Below, piece after piece: positions 1 to 7,494 of a DNA stretch of 64,000 bases; the first letter of the stretch is position 1, and every line of letters begins with the position of its first letter. The DNA comes from Streptomyces sp. NBC_01142 (GTDB taxonomy: Bacteria > Actinomycetota > Actinomycetes > Streptomycetales > Streptomycetaceae): positions 620,001-684,000 of the forward strand of contig NZ_JAPEOR010000001.1 of assembly GCF_026341125.1 (NCBI RefSeq). The letters are read 5' to 3'. The position numbers and the translations under genes are program-made. The notes beneath the pieces are model-generated. The model was given only the letters and a program-made list of their open reading frames with translations, made no database searches and had not been told where the DNA came from.

Positions 1-1
1 G

Positions 2-124
2 GAAAGCACGGACAACGTGCTCTATCCAATGAAGGACGCGCTGAAGGCGCGGGCGACGGTCGGCGAGGTGTGTGACGCGCTGCGGGGGGTGTGGGGGACC
101 TACGTGCCGAGCGACGTGTTCTGA
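2..124 (+). CDS. Methylmalonyl-CoA mutase family protein, C-terminal end (partial)
   Basis: Open from the left edge in frame 2; only the last 40 codons before TGA are present. The visible end (motifs LYPMKDAL, ATVGEVCDALR, VWGTYVPSDVF) resembles the C-terminus of large-subunit acyl-CoA/methylmalonyl-CoA mutases of actinobacteria, the B12-dependent enzymes that interconvert methylmalonyl- and succinyl-CoA. The identification rests on this short tail plus recall that S. coelicolor has a mutase gene at the equivalent place (SCO4869). Family membership is likely; substrate specificity cannot be judged from the tail. Confidence 0.6.
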   Translation, partial: ESTDNVLYPMKDALKARATVGEVCDALRGVWGTYVPSDVF

Positions 125-402
125 GCCGCCGACTCGGCCTGGCCCGGCTCAGCCTGGCCCGGGTCGGCCCGGCCTGGTTCCGCCTGGCCTGGTTCCGCCT
201 GGCCTGGTTCGACCCGGCTCGGCTCGGTTCGCCCCGGCTCGTTGCCGCGTGGCCCGGCTGCAAGCCCGGCCCCGGCCGGCCCCGAGCCCGGGCCGGCTCG
301 TTGCGGCTGTCGGCGGGTCGTGACGCGGTTCGTCGGAATCTTTCCTTCCGCGATGCGAAACGCCACGGCGGAGTGTCGTACCTCTGTGCGACACTCCGCA
401 TC
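125..402. repeat. GC-rich spacer with 15-bp tandem repeat
   Basis: Non-coding spacer after the mutase gene. Positions 171-210 hold 2.7 copies of the 15-mer GGCCTGGTTCCGCCT, embedded in a longer degenerate run of CCTGG/CCCGG words (about 135-245). Reading frames continue through it only because of the base bias. The last 35 bases carry the inverted repeat listed separately. No gene is supported. Confidence 0.6.
368..399. promoter_or_regulatory. 11-bp perfect inverted repeat just upstream of the LysE-type gene
   Basis: GCGGAGTGTCG (368-378) and its exact complement CGACACTCCGC (389-399) are separated by 10 bases and end 3 bases before the ATG at 403. The structure occupies the place of the ribosome binding site, so it could be a repressor operator over a (near-)leaderless start or an mRNA hairpin sequestering the start region. 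No Shine-Dalgarno sequence is visible outside it. Confidence 0.6.
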
Positions 403-1059
403 ATGCTGGGCGTTACCGATCTTCCGACCTATCTCGCAGGCCTTGTCCTGATCATTCTGCTGCCGGGGCCGAACTCGCTGTACGTGCTCTCTGTCGCCGC
501 CCGCCGAGGCGTGCGCACGGGCTATACCGCAGCCGCCGGTGTGTGGTGCGGCGACACAGTGCTGATGGTGCTCTCCGCCGCGGGCGTCGCCTCGCTGCTC
601 CAGGCCAACGCGCTGCTCTTCGGGATCGTGAAGTTCGCGGGCGCCGGGTATCTGACCTGGCTGGCGATCGGGATGCTGCGCGCGGCGTGGTCGCTGTGGC
701 GCAGCCGCAAGGAGCTGACGGGCGAACAGGCCGCTGCCCCGGCCGACGGGTCCGGCGCCGAGCGGCCTTTCCGCAGGGCCTTTGTGATCAGCCTGTTCAA
801 CCCCAAGGCGATCCTCTTCTTCATCGCCTTCTTCGTGCAGTTCGTCGACCCGGCGTACGCCTATCCGGCGCTGTCCTTCGTGGTGCTCGGCGCGCTCGCC
901 CAGCTGGCGAGCTTCCTCTATCTGACCCTGCTGATCTTCACCGGCACCCATCTGGCGTCCGCCTTCCGCCGTCGCAAGCGCCTCTCGGCGGGCGTGACGT
1001 CGGCGGCCGGTGCGCTCTTCCTCGGCTTCGCGGTGAAGCTCTCGCTCAGCAGCACCTGA
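403..1059 (+). CDS. LysE/RhtB family amino-acid exporter
   Basis: 218 residues, the usual size for the LysE/RhtB family of inner-membrane exporters that expel amino acids or related small metabolites. The N-terminus has the family signature LPGPNSLYVLSVAARRG (about residues 25-41) within the first membrane segment. Further hydrophobic segments follow, with the conserved SLFNPKAILFFIAFF stretch in the middle. The ATG at 403 is chosen because upstream codons run through GC-rich repeat sequence and the family start lies close to the first helix. An 11-bp inverted repeat sits directly before the start. The 3' end overlaps the convergent monooxygenase gene by 14 bp. The exported substrate cannot be deduced. 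Confidence 0.88.
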   Translation: MLGVTDLPTYLAGLVLIILLPGPNSLYVLSVAARRGVRTGYTAAAGVWCGDTVLMVLSAAGVASLLQANALLFGIVKFAGAGYLTWLAIGMLRAAWSLWRSRKELTGEQAAAPADGSGAERPFRRAFVISLFNPKAILFFIAFFVQFVDPAYAYPALSFVVLGALAQLASFLYLTLLIFTGTHLASAFRRRKRLSAGVTSAAGALFLGFAVKLSLSST

Positions 1060-2464
1060 GCAGGTACTCGGCAAGACCGGCCGCATCCTCGCCCGCCCAG
1101 CCGACATGGCCGTCGGGGCGGATCAGGAAGAGGCCCTTTCCGTACGGCTCGTACGCGCCGATCCGGTGCGGGTGCACCCAGTCGCGCTCCAACAGGGGCA
1201 GTTCGGCGTCCGTGCCGACCGCGAGCAGGGTGAAGTGCGGGCCCCGGAAGAGATCGAAGAGCCGCCGTCCATCGGGCAGCGGGCCGTCCGGGGCGCGGTC
1301 GCCCGCCTCCAGTGCGCCCGCGCCGCCCAGGGCGAGCGGTCCGCCCCGGTAGCCGAGTCCGAGCTGCATGGTGGCCGCGCCGCGCTGCTCTTGGCCGCGG
1401 TGGATGCGGGTCGAGAGACCCAGCATCTGTTCGGCGACGGGCTGCCGCTCCTGCTCATAGGTGTCCAACAGCGCTTCGGGCGCGCCGTGGCGCAGCACCT
1501 GACCGAGCTTCCAGCCGAGGTTGTAGACGTCCTGGACGCTGGTGTTGAGGCCCTGCCCGCCGGCGGGGGAGTGGATATGGGCGGCATCACCCGCGAGGAA
1601 CACGCGCCCTTCGCGGAAGCGGTCGGCCATGGCGGCGCGCGGCCGGAAGTCCGAGGACCACAGCACCTCGGTGATGTCGTCGGCGGCCAGGTGGGTGCGG
1701 GCGGCGACCAGTGCCCGTATCCCCGCGGGCGAGAGGTCCGGCTCGCCCTGCGTGAACTGACAGACGAGCTGGAAGTCGTCGGTGCCCGGAAGCGGGCAGA
1801 CGGAGAGATGGCCGGAGCCGTCGCCGGGGAAGATGTGCCAGTTGAGCCGGTCCAGCGCGGGGATGCGGACATCGGCCACCAGCATGGGTGCGGGGTCGAC
1901 ACTCTCGCCGGTCATGGCGATGCCGAGGATCTTGCGTACGGTGCTGCGGCCGCCGTCGGCCGCGACCGCGTACGCCGCGCGCACCGTCCGTGTCCCGCCC
2001 GTCCCCGTCGAGAGCTCCGCCGTCACTCCGTCCGCGTCCTGCTCGATGCCGGTCAGGGCGGTACCGAACGCGACGGCGCCGCCCAGCTCCGTCAGACGCG
2101 TATGGAGGATCTGCTGGGTGCGCCACTGCGGGAGCAGCCAGGGCTCGCCGTACGGTTCGGCCTCCGTGGGTCCGGGGCGCTCGAACATGTCGTACTCGCC
2201 GTGCCGGCTGCCGTCCTGCCAGATCATCCCGACCGGGGCCTTGCCGCCCGACGCCACGACCGCGTCCACGACGCCGAGATCGTCGAAGACCTCCATGGTG
2301 CGGGGCTGGATGCCCTTGCCCCGCGAGCCGGGGAAGAGGGAGCCGGACTGTTCGACGACGAGGGCGCGCACGCCGCGGCGGGCCAGATCACAGGCGAGGG
2401 CGAGCCCGGTGGGCCCGGCGCCGACGATCAGCACGGGGCTTTCCTTAACGCTGTTAAGTTCCAT
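1046..2464 (-). CDS. FAD-dependent aromatic monooxygenase (PheA/TfdB, PF01494 family)
   Basis: 472 residues with the class A flavoprotein monooxygenase landmarks: dinucleotide-binding GAGPTG near residue 16, the DG motif (VAADGGRSTVRK, about 165-176), and the GD motif FLAGDAAHIHSPAGGQGLN (about 290-308), which binds the FAD ribityl chain and NAD(P)H. These enzymes hydroxylate phenols, polyketides or antibiotics such as rifampicin and tetracycline; the substrate is not predictable here. A TTGACA promoter and two copies of a 15-bp palindrome lie over its start, and a TetR-family gene lies on the far side of the IS element, so this was probably a divergent, substrate-induced TetR/monooxygenase pair before the insertion. 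Confidence 0.88.
   Translation of the reverse strand: MELNSVKESPVLIVGAGPTGLALACDLARRGVRALVVEQSGSLFPGSRGKGIQPRTMEVFDDLGVVDAVVASGGKAPVGMIWQDGSRHGEYDMFERPGPTEAEPYGEPWLLPQWRTQQILHTRLTELGGAVAFGTALTGIEQDADGVTAELSTGTGGTRTVRAAYAVAADGGRSTVRKILGIAMTGESVDPAPMLVADVRIPALDRLNWHIFPGDGSGHLSVCPLPGTDDFQLVCQFTQGEPDLSPAGIRALVAARTHLAADDITEVLWSSDFRPRAAMADRFREGRVFLAGDAAHIHSPAGGQGLNTSVQDVYNLGWKLGQVLRHGAPEALLDTYEQERQPVAEQMLGLSTRIHRGQEQRGAATMQLGLGYRGGPLALGGAGALEAGDRAPDGPLPDGRRLFDLFRGPHFTLLAVGTDAELPLLERDWVHPHRIGAYEPYGKGLFLIRPDGHVGWAGEDAAGLAEYLLRCC
2444..2458. promoter_or_regulatory. TetR-type operator, copy 1 (inside the monooxygenase 5' end)
   Basis: CTTAACGCTGTTAAG is a 6-3-6 perfect inverted repeat covering codons 3-7 of the monooxygenase. 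The identical 15-mer recurs at 2479-2493, 35 bp away. The symmetry and size fit operators of the neighbouring TetR family protein (4041-4679). Confidence 0.7.
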
Positions 2465-2470
2465 GCCCAG

Positions 2471-2500
2471 AGGGTGGCCTTAACGCTGTTAAGTTGTCAA
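2471..2500 (-). promoter_or_regulatory. Monooxygenase promoter with operator copy 2 between -35 and -10
   Basis: On the minus strand TTGACA (2500-2495) is followed after 18 bases by CACCCT (2476-2471), giving a start point very close to the ATG at 2464. The second palindrome CTTAACGCTGTTAAG (2479-2493) fills the spacer between the hexamers, the classic position for steric repression. All of this lies within the 53 bp left between the gene and the IS element, so this promoter survived the insertion. Confidence 0.62.
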
Positions 2501-2555
2501 GGCGGGGCCGGCGGAAAGGGGGGTGCCTCTATGTCCTTCGTCAAGCCTGAGCAGG

Positions 2556-3764
2556 TCATGCGGTGGCTGTCTCGGGGGTGCGGGATTCGTAGAAGGTGCC
2601 GTCGCGGAGCATGGCGAACAGCACGCTGATGCGGTGGCGGGCGAGGCGGAGCAAGGCCTGTGTGTGGGTCTTGCCGCGGGCTCTTTGCCGTTCGTAGTAG
2701 GTGCGGGAGGCGGGGTCGTGCAGGGCGGCGAACGCGGAGAGGAACATGGCCCGTTTCAGGAGCCGGTTGCCTGTTCTGGGGGCGTGTTCGCCGTGGATGG
2801 AGGATCCGGAGGACCTCGTTGCCGGGGCGAGGCCGGCGTAGGAGGCAAGGTGGGCGGCAGTGGGGAACGAGGTGCCGTCGCCGATGGTGACCAGCAAGGT
2901 GGCGGCGGTCCTGACACCGACTCCGGGCATCGAGGTCAGGACCTGGGAAAGAGGGTGCGACTCAAGCAGCTCGCCGATCTGGGCTTCCAGAGCGCGTCGT
3001 TGTTCGTGGACGGCGGCCAGCGAGCGGGCCAGCGAGGGCACGACCACGTCCAGGGTGCCGGTGCCCGGGACCACGACGGTCTGTTCGTCGAGCGCGTCGA
3101 AGATGTCGTCCACCAGGCGTTCGGCCATGCGCGGGGCCTTGGGCCGTATCAGGTTCACGAGCCTGCGGCGTCCGGCCTTACGCAGGGCGGCGGGCGAGCC
3201 GAAGCGTTCCAGCAGGTGCGTCACAGCCTGGTGGTCCAGGCGGGGCCCCAGTACTCGCTCCAGGCTCGGGTGGAACTGGGTGAGCAGGCCGCGGAGCCGG
3301 TTGCTGGTGCGGGTAGCCTCGGCGGCGAGGTCCTGGTCGAAGCCGGTCAGGACGGTAAGCTGGGCCGCGGTCTCGTCGGCCAGTTCCAGGGCCCGCAGGG
3401 TGTGAGGCATGGTGCGGGCGGCGTCCGCGATCACGTGCGCGTCGCGGGCATCGGTCTTGGCCTCACCGGGATACAAATCGGCGATCCGCCGCATCGCCAG
3501 CCCTGGCAGGTAGGCCACGTGGCAGCCGGCGTCCCGGGCCACCGCGAGCGGCAGGGCGCCGATCGATGCGGGCTGGTCCACGATGACCAGCACGCGGCCG
3601 AACCTGGCCGTGAGCTTGTCGAACACGGCCCGCAGTTTCGGCTCGCTGTTGGGCAGCCGCTTGTCGTAGACGGTCTTGCCGCCCGCTGTCAGGCCGTGGC
3701 CGTGGTGGTCGCCCTTGCCGACGTCCAGGCCGAGGAAGACCGCGATTTCACCGGTGTCGAGCAC
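2556..3764 (-). CDS. IS110-family DEDD transposase (copy A)
   Basis: 402 residues from the GTG at 3764, which follows a G-rich ribosome-binding-like stretch; an upstream GTG at 3812 would add 16 residues without family similarity. The N-terminal RuvC-like DEDD domain starts with [15 protein letters not shown] and includes the conserved [15 protein letters not shown] block. The C-terminal transposase_20 domain contains the [12 protein letters not shown] helix-hairpin-helix-like segment and the serine-rich ATRSSGSS motif that carries the catalytic serine in this family. IS110 enzymes are RNA-guided recombinases that excise the element as a circle and insert it without terminal repeats. The copy at 51791-52999 encodes the same protein. 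Confidence 0.92.
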   Translation of the reverse strand: MLDTGEIAVFLGLDVGKGDHHGHGLTAGGKTVYDKRLPNSEPKLRAVFDKLTARFGRVLVIVDQPASIGALPLAVARDAGCHVAYLPGLAMRRIADLYPGEAKTDARDAHVIADAARTMPHTLRALELADETAAQLTVLTGFDQDLAAEATRTSNRLRGLLTQFHPSLERVLGPRLDHQAVTHLLERFGSPAALRKAGRRRLVNLIRPKAPRMAERLVDDIFDALDEQTVVVPGTGTLDVVVPSLARSLAAVHEQRRALEAQIGELLESHPLSQVLTSMPGVGVRTAATLLVTIGDGTSFPTAAHLASYAGLAPATRSSGSSIHGEHAPRTGNRLLKRAMFLSAFAALHDPASRTYYERQRARGKTHTQALLRLARHRISVLFAMLRDGTFYESRTPETATA

Positions 3765-4033
3765 CGCACCCCCCGAGGGTGGTCGTTCCGTCCCGGCCTC
3801 ACCCACCGGCACCGAGCGCGCGCATCCACGTTACGCAGACCTGCCACCCTTCAACGGCCGGGCGTTGCGCTCGGCCGGGTGACGGTCGGGCCTCTCATCA
3901 GCGGTCAGACGGTGCCCCGGACCCGGTGACACCACCCCCCAGGTCATCGCTTCGACAGGGGGCAACAGTCATGCCGGGCCCGGAGGCCAGGAGCCCCGTT
4001 TCAGGGCCACGAAGAAAGTAACGGGGGCTAGGT
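3765..4033 (-). ncRNA. Candidate bridge RNA region at the left end of the IS110 element
   Basis: The 269 bp between the element boundary and the transposase start are non-coding and fully conserved between the two copies. IS110-group elements are known to encode a structured bridge RNA (target-binding and donor-binding loops) in exactly this place. One visible stem is a C-run/G-run pair on the minus strand, CCCCC (about 3962-3958) with GGGGG (about 3940-3936), closing a loop of roughly 17 bases. The guide loops themselves could not be assigned by eye. Identification is by position and family rule, not by a covariance model. Confidence 0.4.
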
Positions 4034-4040
4034 TGGCACC

Positions 4041-4679
4041 GTGGCTACGGAACGACTCGACCGGACCCGAGTGGCGCGAACCGCCCTGCGCCTGCTCAAC
4101 GAAGTGGGCCTCGAAGGGCTGACCCTGCGCGCCATCGCCAGGGAGCTCGACGTCAAAGCCCCTGCCCTCTACTGGCACTTCAAGGACAAGCAGGCGCTGC
4201 TCGACGAGATGGCGACCGAGATGCTCCGCCGGATGGCGGCGGACACCCAGGAGCGGGGACCGGCCGCCGACTGGCGGGAGGGGCTCGCCGCGGCCATGCG
4301 GGGGCTGCGTGACCATCTGCTGCGCTACCGCGACGGCGCCAAGGTCTACAGCGGCACCCGCTTCACCGACACCAGCTATGCCGGTCCGATGGAGGCTCAT
4401 CTGCGCATGCTCACCGAGGCGGGCTTCACCCCGGCGGCGGCGGCCCGCGCCTGGTTCACCGCGTACAGCTACACGCTCGGATACGTGATCGAGGAACAGG
4501 CGATGGGGCCCGACCCGGCCACCGGCGGGGAAGGGTACGACCTGGCGGCCCGAGCCGAGCGCCTCGCGGAGTACCCTCTCGCGGCAACCGCGGGGGAGGA
4601 GATCTTCCGGGGCCACGACGCGGGCTTCGAGGCCGGGCTCGCGGCGCTGGTGGCGGGCATCGGCCAGGTGCTGCGGTAG
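4041..4679 (+). CDS. TetR family repressor with TetR_C-type C-terminal domain
   Basis: 212 residues. The N-terminal helix-turn-helix is clear (VARTALRLLNEVGLEGLTLR, then ELDVKAPALYWHFKDK, about residues 8-50). The rest resembles the C-terminal domain of tetracycline-repressor-like proteins rather than the QacR type. It was probably divergently transcribed from the monooxygenase at 1046-2464 and should bind the two CTTAACGCTGTTAAG palindromes. The GTG start at 4041 now lies only 7 bp from the IS110 element, so the native promoter and leader have been replaced by IS sequence. Expression must start inside or beyond the element, or be lost. The reading frame itself is intact. Confidence 0.88.
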   Translation: MATERLDRTRVARTALRLLNEVGLEGLTLRAIARELDVKAPALYWHFKDKQALLDEMATEMLRRMAADTQERGPAADWREGLAAAMRGLRDHLLRYRDGAKVYSGTRFTDTSYAGPMEAHLRMLTEAGFTPAAAARAWFTAYSYTLGYVIEEQAMGPDPATGGEGYDLAARAERLAEYPLAATAGEEIFRGHDAGFEAGLAALVAGIGQVLR

Positions 4680-4992
4680 CCCGGGGCCGTACGCCCGGTC
4701 TCCAGCCCCACCGGCGCATTGCGGCGCGGGGCGGCCGGGGCCGAAGCCTCGGCAAGAGGCTCGGGCCCGACTCCCTCGACCGACGCCCCGGCAGGAGAGC
4801 CCCCGGCGTGCGTCTCAGCCGGACCCGGCAGGAGCCTCGGCGCTCTCGCCCCCGGTGTCTCAGCCGGCGCTCCGGGAGGAGCCCTGGTGTCCTCGCCACC
4901 CAGTAGTGCCTCAGGCGGACCCGGCAGGAGCCCCCGGCGCCCGGGCGAGAGCCCCGGCCCGGTGCACCCGCCTCAGCTCAGCGCCACCCGCT
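4680..4992. other. Convergent intergenic region with degenerate repeats, no gene
   Basis: Lies between the ends of the TetR gene and the polysialyltransferase-family gene. It contains two near-identical 21-mers, CAGCCGGACCCGGCAGGAGCC (about 4817) and CAGGCGGACCCGGCAGGAGCC (about 4913), within a run of GGCAGGAGC-like words. No coding frame with family similarity and no strong terminator hairpin was found. Confidence 0.5.
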
Positions 4993-5018
4993 TCAGCCCA
5001 GCGCCACCCGCTTCAGCC
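4979..5018. repeat. Perfect 20-bp tandem duplication at the 3' end of the polysialyltransferase-family gene
   Basis: CAGCGCCACCCGCTTCAGCC occurs twice head to tail (4979-4998 and 4999-5018). The second unit encodes the last residues LKRVALG. The TGA stop (4995-4993) is part of the first unit read in another frame, so the present C-terminus appears to have been set by the duplication. Confidence 0.75.
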
Positions 5019-6324
5019 GCCGTGCCCGCCGCACCACCCGGCGTACGGCCGCACCCCGCGGCACCGGAACACCACCCGGCAGCCCCAGCACCGTCAGCCG
5101 CCGGCGCTTGAAGTAGCGCAATGTGGCGGAGTGGAGGCTACGGCTCAGATAGCTCTCGGCCGCCGGCCGCAGATCCGGCCTGATCTGCGGCTGCATCGCG
5201 AAGCCGACCGCGCTCAGCAGGCCGGTCACCGTCTCGTCGGCCTCCTTGGGCGTGCCCGCCCCGCCCTCCGCGAGATCGGGCAGCAGAGCGTCGACGATGG
5301 TCAGCGGCACGCGGTTGCTGTTCTGGTACGGCGTGAGGCGGTCCAGGAGCGGCTCCGTGCCGATACGGGCCACAGGGATGCCGTAGAACGTGCTCGCCGT
5401 GAACAGCGCCGTCGAGAAACAGCCGGCCACCAGGGCCGGGCGCAGCTGCCGGTAGAGCACCTCGGCGAGCAGCGGCATGTCCAGGACCGTCAGTTCGGCG
5501 TCCAGCGACTCCGCCTCGCGCTGCAGGGCGCGCGACCAGGACGCGGGGGCGGTGGGGTGCGGTTTGAAGACGATCCGGCGGTGGCCGAGGGCGACGGCTC
5601 CCCGGAGCATGCGGAGATGGAGGGCCTCTTCCTCCTCGGGCGTGAGGATGCCGAGCGCCGCGAGGTACTGGCCGAGCAGCAGCGCCGGACCCTCCTTGAC
5701 GGACGGCACCGCGTCCGCCACCGCGTCCGCCACCGCGTCGGACAGCTCGTCGACGACCTTGACGAAGGCCTCAGTGGGAACGATCCGCGGCTCCGCCCCG
5801 AACTCCTCGAGGAGCAGCGGCTTCAGTCCCGGGACCAGGTCCAGATGGAACAGTCGCCGCACCCTCTCGCCGACCAGCGGGTCGATCTTGTTGCGGGTGG
5901 GTCCGTAGCTCATCAGCCCGTCGGCGTACACATCGAGCGTCGCGTCCGGGAAGAGCTGTGCGATGGCGAGTGCCGGATTGACCTGGATGGACTCGACGGC
6001 CAGCTCGATCCGGTCGTCACCGAGGTCCCACAGCAGCCGCAGATACCGCTCCCACATCGGGGCGTCGTCCCCGCGCGGGGCCCAGCCGCCCGGATGGAAA
6101 GGGGAGATGGCCTCGTTCCAGGAGAGCACCCCGTCGAACCGGCCGCGCAGCCGCTCGAAGCCCGCCATCTCGTCGAGTGCGGGCGTGGTCTCGGGCGTCG
6201 TCGCGTTGTTGGACACGAGCAGCAGCCGCCGGTCCGCGGGCGTGAAGCAGCCGCTGTCGATCGCGGCGGCCAGCGTGGTGGCTCCGTAGAGGGAGCCGGC
6301 GAAGAAGATCTGTGTCGTACGCAT
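4993..6324 (-). CDS. Alpha-2,8-polysialyltransferase (POST) family protein
   Basis: 443 residues. It starts TTQIFFAGSLYGATTLAAAID and carries blocks typical of Pfam POST (PF07388): an internal NNATTPETTP loop, FKPHPTAPASWSRAL (phosphate/CMP-sugar binding region with the conserved HP) and GCFSTALFTASTFYG near the C-terminus. POST proteins transfer nonulosonic acids from CMP-activated donors onto a polymer. The neighbouring NeuA and NeuB genes support a role in a Kdn/sialic-like wall polymer (teichulosonic acid has been linked to this region in S. coelicolor). The ATG overlaps the TGA of the upstream glycosyltransferase as TGATG, so the two are translationally coupled. It acts in the cytoplasm or at the membrane; no signal peptide. 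The tail after about residue 400 is very basic. Confidence 0.85.
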   Translation of the reverse strand: MRTTQIFFAGSLYGATTLAAAIDSGCFTPADRRLLLVSNNATTPETTPALDEMAGFERLRGRFDGVLSWNEAISPFHPGGWAPRGDDAPMWERYLRLLWDLGDDRIELAVESIQVNPALAIAQLFPDATLDVYADGLMSYGPTRNKIDPLVGERVRRLFHLDLVPGLKPLLLEEFGAEPRIVPTEAFVKVVDELSDAVADAVADAVPSVKEGPALLLGQYLAALGILTPEEEEALHLRMLRGAVALGHRRIVFKPHPTAPASWSRALQREAESLDAELTVLDMPLLAEVLYRQLRPALVAGCFSTALFTASTFYGIPVARIGTEPLLDRLTPYQNSNRVPLTIVDALLPDLAEGGAGTPKEADETVTGLLSAVGFAMQPQIRPDLRPAAESYLSRSLHSATLRYFKRRRLTVLGLPGGVPVPRGAAVRRVVRRARRLKRVALG

Positions 6325-7307
6325 CAGGCCGCTGCCTCCGCGGAGAGGGGGGCGAGCCGGCGGCGCAGCTTGCGCAGCCGTGACGCGCGCTCGATGTCCA
6401 TCGAGTCGAGCGCCTCCTTCAGTACGTCCTGGGGCATCCGCTTCAGCGCCGCGGCGCTCATCGAACGCAATTTCCGCGCCACGGAAGGTTCGAACCTCTC
6501 CACTGATCCCAGGTGGTGGGAAATAACGGCACAGTATGTACGTACGGCCTTCGGCAGCAGCCGACCGGAATCCGGATCCTTTGCCGTTTCTTCGAGCACC
6601 TGGTCGAATGCCCGGATGAAATCGAGCTGCCGGATGTCTCCGATCTGGGTGAGGGACGAGGCGACTCCTCGCCGGTAGAAGATCCCCAACTGGCTGATCG
6701 CGGCGAACGATTCGGCCTCGCGGTGCAGGCGCCAGATCCACGGCCGGTCCTCGGCGGTGCGCAGCCCGTGCGTGAAGTGCAGCAGTCCGCGGTCGGCGAG
6801 CCGCCGGTGGTACATCCCGGCCCAGGCGTACGGATAGTCGACGCCGGTCGACCGGTCCGCGGGCAGGATCGCGTCGCGCGGCCGCAGCACCTCGCCGCGC
6901 CGGCCGACCGGCACGCGGTGGACACTGCGCGCCCGGGCCGTGCACTGCACATGGTCGGTGCGGACGAAGTCGCAGCCCAGATCCTCGATGGCCGCCAGCA
7001 GCCGCTCGTAGTGGCCGGGAGCCAGCCAGTCGTCGCCGTCGAGGAAGGTCAGATACTCCCCGCTCGCGGCGTCCAGACCGGTGTTGCGTGCGGTGGCGAG
7101 CCCGCCGTTCTGCTCATGTCTGAGCAGGCGAGCCCCCGGAATCTCACGCTCCGCGCGCTCGAGGATCTCAGGGGTCCCGTCCGTCGAACAATCGTCGACG
7201 AGCAGGAACTCGAAGTCCTCACGGGCGTTCGCGCGGAGGCTTCTGAGGGTGTCGGGGGCGTATGTCTGCACGTTGTAGAACGGCACGATGACGGAGAGCT
7301 TAACCAC
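6324..7307 (-). CDS. GT2 family glycosyltransferase
   Basis: 327 residues, an inverting GT-A fold glycosyltransferase of family 2. The N-terminus KLSVIVPFYNV, the nucleotide-binding LLVDDCSTDG (about 36-45) and the metal-binding LDGDDWL (DxD, about 89-95) are all present. The C-terminal half with RTAEDRPWIWRLHR resembles teichoic-acid and capsule type transferases. It is the first gene of the minus-strand unit with the polysialyltransferase-family gene (TGATG overlap), so it probably builds part of the same wall polymer. The GTG at 7307 is used because the family start is immediately there; no convincing ribosome binding site is seen. It is divergent from the nonulosonic-acid genes on the plus strand. 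Confidence 0.88.
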   Translation of the reverse strand: MVKLSVIVPFYNVQTYAPDTLRSLRANAREDFEFLLVDDCSTDGTPEILERAEREIPGARLLRHEQNGGLATARNTGLDAASGEYLTFLDGDDWLAPGHYERLLAAIEDLGCDFVRTDHVQCTARARSVHRVPVGRRGEVLRPRDAILPADRSTGVDYPYAWAGMYHRRLADRGLLHFTHGLRTAEDRPWIWRLHREAESFAAISQLGIFYRRGVASSLTQIGDIRQLDFIRAFDQVLEETAKDPDSGRLLPKAVRTYCAVISHHLGSVERFEPSVARKLRSMSAAALKRMPQDVLKEALDSMDIERASRLRKLRRRLAPLSAEAAA

Positions 7308-7494
7308 CTACGAGAGGCTAGGGCGCGGCCCGGCATTCGTATTGAAGCCGGGAGGGATGGAAGGTGAACGCAGGGCGTCGACTTTGTTAACCAGGTTCAT
7401 TCCGGGGCCTTATCCCCATCCGTAGATGCTCTGTTAACCCGTTGTTGTGGTCGCGTTGGGCCGTGAATCGGAATGGCTTTCTAACGTCCTCGAC
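7308..7494. promoter_or_regulatory. Divergent promoter region of the wall-polymer cluster with two GTTAACC sites
   Basis: This spacer separates the minus-strand glycosyltransferase unit from the plus-strand nonulosonic-acid unit. The heptamer GTTAACC occurs at 7386-7392 and again at 7433-7439, 47 bp apart, and a small GGGG-CCTTAT-CCCC hairpin lies between. The repeats could be operator half-sites for coordinated control; no regulator gene is adjacent. Clear -35/-10 hexamers could not be assigned. Confidence 0.4.

Larger units (their letters stand above)
2518..4033 (-). mobile_element. IS110-family insertion sequence, copy A (1516 bp)
   Basis: The stretch recurs at 51753-53268 in the same orientation with no difference that I can find; the shared sequence begins at GGGGGGTGCCTC and ends at GGGGCTAGGT. 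No terminal inverted repeats and no clear target duplication are seen, as is usual for IS110. It holds one DEDD transposase on the minus strand, a very short non-coding 3' side (38 bp) and a long 5' side (269 bp). The element sits 53 bp upstream of the monooxygenase start and only 7 bp upstream of the TetR start, so it split a formerly about 60-bp divergent promoter region. Exact ends are uncertain by 1-2 bases because the flanking bases match by chance. Confidence 0.92.

Noticed and set aside
2523..3929. A 468-residue open frame opposite the IS110 transposase (and its copy at 51758-53164)
   Set aside because: It is fully antisense to the well-supported transposase and shows no motif. Conservation between the copies only reflects the repeat.
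4855..6678. A 607-residue plus-strand open frame
   Set aside because: It is antisense to the polysialyltransferase-family gene and its Arg/Gln/His-rich translation shows no domain. It is a shadow of third-position GC bias.
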